Below are positions 60,065 to 64,000 of a stretch of 64,000 nt of DNA, in pieces. Positions within the stretch are counted from its first letter, which is position 1; every line of letters starts with the position of its first letter. The stretch comes from DTYU01 sp040756575 (lineage in GTDB: Bacteria; Bacillota; Desulfotomaculia; Desulfotomaculales; Ammonificaceae). The position numbers were made by a program, and so were the translations under genes. Location: the NCBI GenBank assembly GCA_040756575.1, contig JBFLYP010000007.1:1-64000 (forward strand), read 5' to 3'. The notes beneath the pieces were generated by a model. It was not told the DNA's origin. It did no database searches and saw only the letters and a list, made by a program, of their open reading frames with translations.

Positions 60065-60814
60065 TTACCCTTTTGCTACCCCAAGACGGCGTAACATTAC
60101 CTCATTGGCAAGGTTCTCAACCGTATCGTCTAATCGAGACAGGAAACGATCCATTCCCCTTCGCTCTAAGGCAAGGCGCAACAGATGGTCGGTAAGAGCG
60201 GGGTTTTTGGGGAGGAGCGGTCCGTGTAAATAGGAACAAAAGACATTTTTATAGCGCGCCCCCTCAAAGCCGTCCCGGCCGTTGTTACCATAACCCTTCA
60301 GCACCCTTCCTAAGGGTTCTATATTTCCGAGAAACGTCTGTCCCGAATGGTTCTCGAAACCGCAAGCCCTGACCGTTTTCCCGTCCAACTCAGTTTCGAT
60401 GGCGATGTTCCCGATCAGACGCTTGGTTCCCGCCCGTGTATATAGGTCAAGAATGCCGAGACCCGGGATCTCCGGACCTACCAGCGGCTGGTAATACAGT
60501 CCCAAAAGCTGGTAGCCGCCGCATATCGCCAAAACTACCAAACCGTCTTCAATCGCAGCGGCCAGGCTGGAAGTGTGCTTTCTCAGGTCGGCTATGATCA
60601 GTCCCTGTTCCCGGTCGGAACCCCCGCCGATGAAAAGGAAGTCTATCTCTTTAAAGTCCACCGTTTCTCCAAGGTTTACCTCCCGAACCTGGACCGGTAT
60701 ACGGCGCCAGCGGCAGCGCTGGACAAAAGCGATGACGTTCCCACGGTCGCCGTAAAGGTTAAGAAGATTGGGATAAAGATGGCAGACGGTCAGCAACAGT
60801 ACTCTCCCTGGCAT
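60065..60814 (-). CDS. gatD: Lipid II isoglutaminyl synthase, glutaminase subunit GatD
   Basis: GatD is the class I glutamine amidotransferase that supplies ammonia to MurT for amidation of D-glutamate in lipid II. The 249-residue protein starts with VCHLYPNLLNLYGDRGN, carries the catalytic cysteine in VLAICGGYQLLG (about residue 94), and the histidine in FCSYLHGPLLPKNP (about 189). The gene overlaps the end of murT by up to 56 bases (ATG 60814), or 38 if TTG 60796 is used; coupling of the pair is expected. Confidence 0.94.
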   Translation of the reverse strand: MPGRVLLLTVCHLYPNLLNLYGDRGNVIAFVQRCRWRRIPVQVREVNLGETVDFKEIDFLFIGGGSDREQGLIIADLRKHTSSLAAAIEDGLVVLAICGGYQLLGLYYQPLVGPEIPGLGILDLYTRAGTKRLIGNIAIETELDGKTVRACGFENHSGQTFLGNIEPLGRVLKGYGNNGRDGFEGARYKNVFCSYLHGPLLPKNPALTDHLLRLALERRGMDRFLSRLDDTVENLANEVMLRRLGVAKG

Positions 60815-62183
60815 AACGCCGCAAAATTTTTTCTACCGGCCACAAGGCTGTGTAGGTTGCCAAAAGATAAGCTACGCCTCCGTGTCCTTCAAGGACTTGC
60901 CTCACGCTGGCGGCAAAACCCGGACATACGGTGATCCTTTGCACCGGCACCCCAGCGTACTTCAGCCGCAGAGCCATTTCCTCGGAACGCCTTCCGGAGC
61001 AGACAAAACGCAGGATATCCCTGCGCTCCTGAAGGCGTTCGAAATCGACGTCCCAGATCCAGGAGACATCCCGCCCGTCGGCACTGTTGTCGTTGAGAGC
61101 AATTAACACGTCCTTGGTTTCCCGGGTACCGCAAAGGAGGTTCAGGCTTTCGTTAAACCCGGCGGGGTTCTTAACCAAATTAAGGTAAATGGGCCTTCCC
61201 TTATAGTTAAACTGCTGCAGCCGACCGGTTGCCGGTACGTAACGGCTCAGGCTTCCCGCCGTTGTTTCAGGGGCGATCCCGAGTAAGAGTCCCGCGGCGA
61301 AAACAGCCAGTGCGTTGTATACGTTATAAAAACCCTGGGTGGGGAGCGTGACGGGTAGGACCTTTTTCTCTACCCGGACCTTGCACCGGGTAACACCGTC
61401 GATCACCTCTGCCCCAAGCGCCTCCACTTCCACCCGCGGCCTGACAAAACCGCATCCGCCACAGCGGTAAGCGCCGAGTTGGCTGTAGTGGTAATAGCGG
61501 TAAGACAAGTTTTCTCCGCAATACGGGCAAAAACGGGCCTCCCTGGTCACGCTCCCTGCCTCTCCATTCCTGGTCGGCGCCCCTACCCCGTAAAAAACCC
61601 GCGGTAATCCGGTGTCAGCGAGTTGTGCCACCAGAGGGTCGTCTGCATTGAGGACCAGCTTGGCGGAACTGAGCTTCGCCAGCGCGGTTCTGATAAGGGA
61701 AACGGTCTTATCGAGCTCACCGTACCGGTCAAGCTGGTCGCGGAAAAAATTCGTAACAATGACGACCTTCGGTTGAACTATATCAGCGATCTTGGGAAAA
61801 GCAGCCTCATCAGCTTCTAAAAGAGCCCAGTGGTGGGCTAAGCGGCCCCGCAGGCTGCTCTTTTTCAAGAACGCGGTTGTAACACCGTTTATCAGATTGG
61901 CTCCTTCCCGGTTGATAACCAACCGGTCGTCGAAAGACTCCAGCACCCTTGCCAGCATGTTGTTTGTCGTAGTCTTTCCGTTTGTCCCGGTTACCATTAT
62001 GGTGCCGTATGTTATCTGATCAGCGAGCGCCCGGAGCGTTCCGGGAAATATGCGGAGTGCCACTGCCCCCGGTAGTGAAGAACCCCTTCCGCCGCTAAGT
62101 TTACCGATAAAGTAGGCCGCTTTTCCAGCAAAAATCGCCGTCGTCAGCCGGACACCCAAACTAAATTCCTCCAGACGCAACAC
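60759..62183 (-). CDS. murT: Lipid II isoglutaminyl synthase, Mur ligase-like subunit MurT
   Basis: MurT activates the alpha-carboxyl of D-Glu in lipid II and joins it to ammonia from GatD. The 474-residue protein has the Mur ligase P-loop TIMVTGTNGKTTTNNML (about 60-76), the MurT-specific zinc ribbon CPYCGENLSYRYYHYSQLGAYRCGGC (in two parts, CPYCGENLSY and YRCGGCGF, about 205-235), and a C-terminal DUF1727 domain with VLIALNDNSADGRDVSWIWD. The start is GTG 62183 behind AAGGCAATAT. It is the first gene of the murT-gatD pair. Confidence 0.95.
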   Translation of the reverse strand: MLRLEEFSLGVRLTTAIFAGKAAYFIGKLSGGRGSSLPGAVALRIFPGTLRALADQITYGTIMVTGTNGKTTTNNMLARVLESFDDRLVINREGANLINGVTTAFLKKSSLRGRLAHHWALLEADEAAFPKIADIVQPKVVIVTNFFRDQLDRYGELDKTVSLIRTALAKLSSAKLVLNADDPLVAQLADTGLPRVFYGVGAPTRNGEAGSVTREARFCPYCGENLSYRYYHYSQLGAYRCGGCGFVRPRVEVEALGAEVIDGVTRCKVRVEKKVLPVTLPTQGFYNVYNALAVFAAGLLLGIAPETTAGSLSRYVPATGRLQQFNYKGRPIYLNLVKNPAGFNESLNLLCGTRETKDVLIALNDNSADGRDVSWIWDVDFERLQERRDILRFVCSGRRSEEMALRLKYAGVPVQRITVCPGFAASVRQVLEGHGGVAYLLATYTALWPVEKILRRYARESTVADRLPSLSQSS

Positions 62184-62228
62184 ATATTGCCTTTTAATTA
62201 TACCTAAGATGACAAAGAAATATTAAAA

Positions 62229-62256
62229 ATTAAAGACACACGGCCTCCGGCCGCCG
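62229..62256 (-). terminator. Terminator after nrdJ
   Basis: On the minus strand CGGCC-GGA-GGCCG is a short strong stem just after the nrdJ stop, followed by TGTGTCTTTAATTTTTAA. Confidence 0.6.
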
Positions 62257-63981
62257 TTATTGAAAGGAGCACGTACCGCAGTTTACCGGGGGTGCTAACG
62301 GCTGATCCTTTCGCGAACCCGCGCGGTAAACAGTGAGGCCCTTGAGTCCGAGCACGTGGGCCTGAAGAAAAATCTCAGCCACCTCGGCCGGGCTTGCCGT
62401 CCGGGGTAAATTTATGGTTTTGCTCACCGCGTTGTCGGTGTGCTTTTGAAACGCGGCCTGCATTTTAAGGTGCCACTCGGGGCTTATCTGTAAGGCGGTC
62501 TTGAAAACTTTCTTGCTCTCCGGCGGCAGGGTCTCTACCTCGGCGAGATCGCCCGTCAGGTAAACGGCGCTCAACACAGCCTGCCTCTGCGTCTCCGGAA
62601 CGGATTTATTCAGGTACTCGAGAAAAACCTTATCTACCACCAGCAGCTTCTTACCGTCAAGGACCGTCCGGGTGTAACTGAGCGCGAATACCGGTTCGAT
62701 CCCGGAACTCACCCCGGCGATCCCGCTGATCGAACCGGTCGGAGCTATGGTAATCAGAGTAGCGTTCCGGAGCGGCAGGTCGGGATAGTAGACCGACTTT
62801 TCCCAGGCGGGAAATGTGCCCCGCTGAACCGCGAGCTCGCGGGAGGCCGCCCGCGCCTCAGCCCGGATGAACGACATTATTTCTTCACCAAGTTCCAAGG
62901 CCGCGGTTGAATCATAGGGGATCCTCATCCGGTACAACATGTCCGCCCAGCCCATAATACCAAGGCCTATTTTTCGCGTGCGCCTGGTCGCCGCCGCGAT
63001 CTCCGGTACAGGAAAGCTGTTAACCTCCACCACGTCATCAAGGAAACGAACGGCTTCGTGGACCACCCTACGGAGCTTGTCCCAGTCAACTTCCCGGCCG
63101 GTAACCATTTGCACGAGGTTGATAGAACCTAAGTTGCACGATTCATATGGCAAGAGCGGCTGTTCACCGCATGGATTTGTGGCTTCAATGGGACCCAGGA
63201 CGGGAGTGGGGTTCGCATGATTTACCGCGTCGAGGAACAGAAGACCCGGCTCTCCGTTAGCGTGTGCATGAGCAACTATGGCGTCAAACACATGCCGGGC
63301 CGGAACCGTCCGGTAAACCCTACCGTCAAAAACAAGTGGCAAGCCCTCGTCGCGTTCGAGCGCCGTAAAGAAGCTGCCGGACACCGCGACCGAAATATTG
63401 AAGTTCCTGAATGCTCCCTCTTCCTCTTTGCATGCGATAAACTCGAAGATGTCTGGATGGTCCGCCCGCAGGACGCCCATATTCGCACCGCGGCGAACTC
63501 CGCCCTGTTTTACTTCCTCCGTAGCGGCATTAAAGATGCGCATGAAACTGACAGGGCCGGAAGCAACCCCGCCGGTAGAACGAACCGGATCTCCACGCGG
63601 CCTGAGACGCGAGAAATTGAATCCGGTGCCGCCCCCGCTCTTGTGGATGAGTGCCGTGTTTTTCAGCGTCTCAAAAACGGCTTCGATGCTGTCCTCAATC
63701 GGTAGGACAAAACAGGCCGATAACTGTCCCGACTCCCGGCCGGCGTTAATCAGCGTCGGACTGTTGGGCAGAAAATCCAAACCCGCCATGAGGTCAAAAA
63801 AACGCTCCGCCCACACCCCGGCCGTTCTTGCTTCTGCACCCAGGCGGGTTTCCGCTTCAGCTACTGCCGTAGCGACCCTTCTGAACATCTCTTCCGGTGT
63901 CTCCATCACTTCTCCGTTTTCGTCCCGCCAAAGGTAACGGCCTTCGAGAATCGTCTTCTGGTTGACGTCAAGCTTGATCAT
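62257..63981 (-). CDS. nrdJ: Adenosylcobalamin-dependent (class II) ribonucleotide reductase
   Basis: NrdJ reduces ribonucleotides to deoxyribonucleotides using vitamin B12, which suits an anaerobe. The 574-residue protein has the first active-site cysteine in GQLSACFVLPIEDS, the NPCGEQPLLPYESCNLGSINL pattern with the N-x-C-x-E triad (two parts: NPCGEQPLLPYES and CNLGSINL), and PTGSISGIAGVSSGIEP. A C-terminal CGTC pair (NCGTCSFQ) shuttles electrons. There is no N-terminal ATP-cone, so activity control by dATP is not expected. ATG 63981 has CAGGAGCCGT upstream. The gene is complete in the window. Confidence 0.96.
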   Translation of the reverse strand: MIKLDVNQKTILEGRYLWRDENGEVMETPEEMFRRVATAVAEAETRLGAEARTAGVWAERFFDLMAGLDFLPNSPTLINAGRESGQLSACFVLPIEDSIEAVFETLKNTALIHKSGGGTGFNFSRLRPRGDPVRSTGGVASGPVSFMRIFNAATEEVKQGGVRRGANMGVLRADHPDIFEFIACKEEEGAFRNFNISVAVSGSFFTALERDEGLPLVFDGRVYRTVPARHVFDAIVAHAHANGEPGLLFLDAVNHANPTPVLGPIEATNPCGEQPLLPYESCNLGSINLVQMVTGREVDWDKLRRVVHEAVRFLDDVVEVNSFPVPEIAAATRRTRKIGLGIMGWADMLYRMRIPYDSTAALELGEEIMSFIRAEARAASRELAVQRGTFPAWEKSVYYPDLPLRNATLITIAPTGSISGIAGVSSGIEPVFALSYTRTVLDGKKLLVVDKVFLEYLNKSVPETQRQAVLSAVYLTGDLAEVETLPPESKKVFKTALQISPEWHLKMQAAFQKHTDNAVSKTINLPRTASPAEVAEIFLQAHVLGLKGLTVYRAGSRKDQPLAPPVNCGTCSFQ

Positions 63982-64000
63982 ACGGCTCCTGCTGAGAATA

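Overview
The window looks like chromosomal DNA of an endospore-forming, sulfate-reducing Firmicute (Desulfotomaculum/Peptococcaceae-like). The sporulation-linked genes are a BofC-like protein, PrkA, YhbH and SpoVR. Firmicute-style cell-wall genes (MurT/GatD, TIGR04086, SH3 and copper-amine-oxidase-type stalk domains) and many GTG/TTG starts with strong Shine-Dalgarno (SD) sequences agree. The dissimilatory sulfate-reduction genes aprBA and qmoABC sit in the middle. No sat or dsr gene, rRNA, tRNA, CRISPR array, prophage or insertion-sequence transposase was seen. The assignment to a lineage is inference.

Layout. 1-7.7 kb is a minus-strand run: LolA-like protein, nadE, yebC, bofC, ruvC, ruvA, ruvB, queH, a DUF2905 membrane protein and the N-terminal part of a secreted SH3-repeat protein cut by the window edge. 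8-16.6 kb holds a slipin/NfeD pair, a decayed THEP1 NTPase, a TM1367-type cyclophilin-like protein, a Na/phosphate transporter and hisS-aspS. 16.8-28.2 kb is mixed housekeeping: TIGR04086 protein, Xaa-Pro peptidase, FapA/DUF342, galT-glgA, minC, Nudix hydrolase, DUF3786, Hsp20, htpX with a thioredoxin-like gene that has an in-frame UGA, and a membrane GGDEF protein. 28.2-36.2 kb is the sulfate-reduction block: a dense regulatory region, then aprB-aprA, a terminator, then qmoA-qmoB-qmoC. 36.4-41.8 kb has fdhE and the sporulation set spoVR-yhbH-prkA. 42-64 kb carries a zinc phospholipase-C-like protein, a CoA-disulfide reductase/rhodanese fusion, a GH18-like enzyme, DUF169, a deacetylase/glycoside-hydrolase fusion, a membrane phosphoesterase, exopolysaccharide glycosyltransferases, mqnD, a DUF1624 protein, a beta-lactamase-fold lipoprotein, a small gene with its own promoter and terminator, murT-gatD and class II nrdJ.

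How the genes work together. AprBA reduces APS to sulfite, and QmoABC is the membrane complex thought to supply its electrons from menaquinol; mqnD belongs to the futalosine route to menaquinone. FdhE points to formate dehydrogenases elsewhere. MurT/GatD, GH18, the deacetylase fusion, the SH3 protein and the glycosyltransferases build or remodel the envelope.

The intergenic DNA is unusual. At least two interspersed repeat families were found by eye. One is a ~120-bp cassette with a promoter-like box and an SD at its end, placed directly in front of three unrelated genes. The other is a ~230-240-bp MITE-like element with short inverted termini and an internal hairpin made of degenerate heptamers. 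The strongest novelty candidates are the possible selenocysteine-containing thioredoxin-like protein, the cassette family, the apr regulatory region with a hairpin terminator just after the promoter, and the 46-codon autonomous gene at 59.8 kb. All comparisons were made by reading the sequence; no database search was run.
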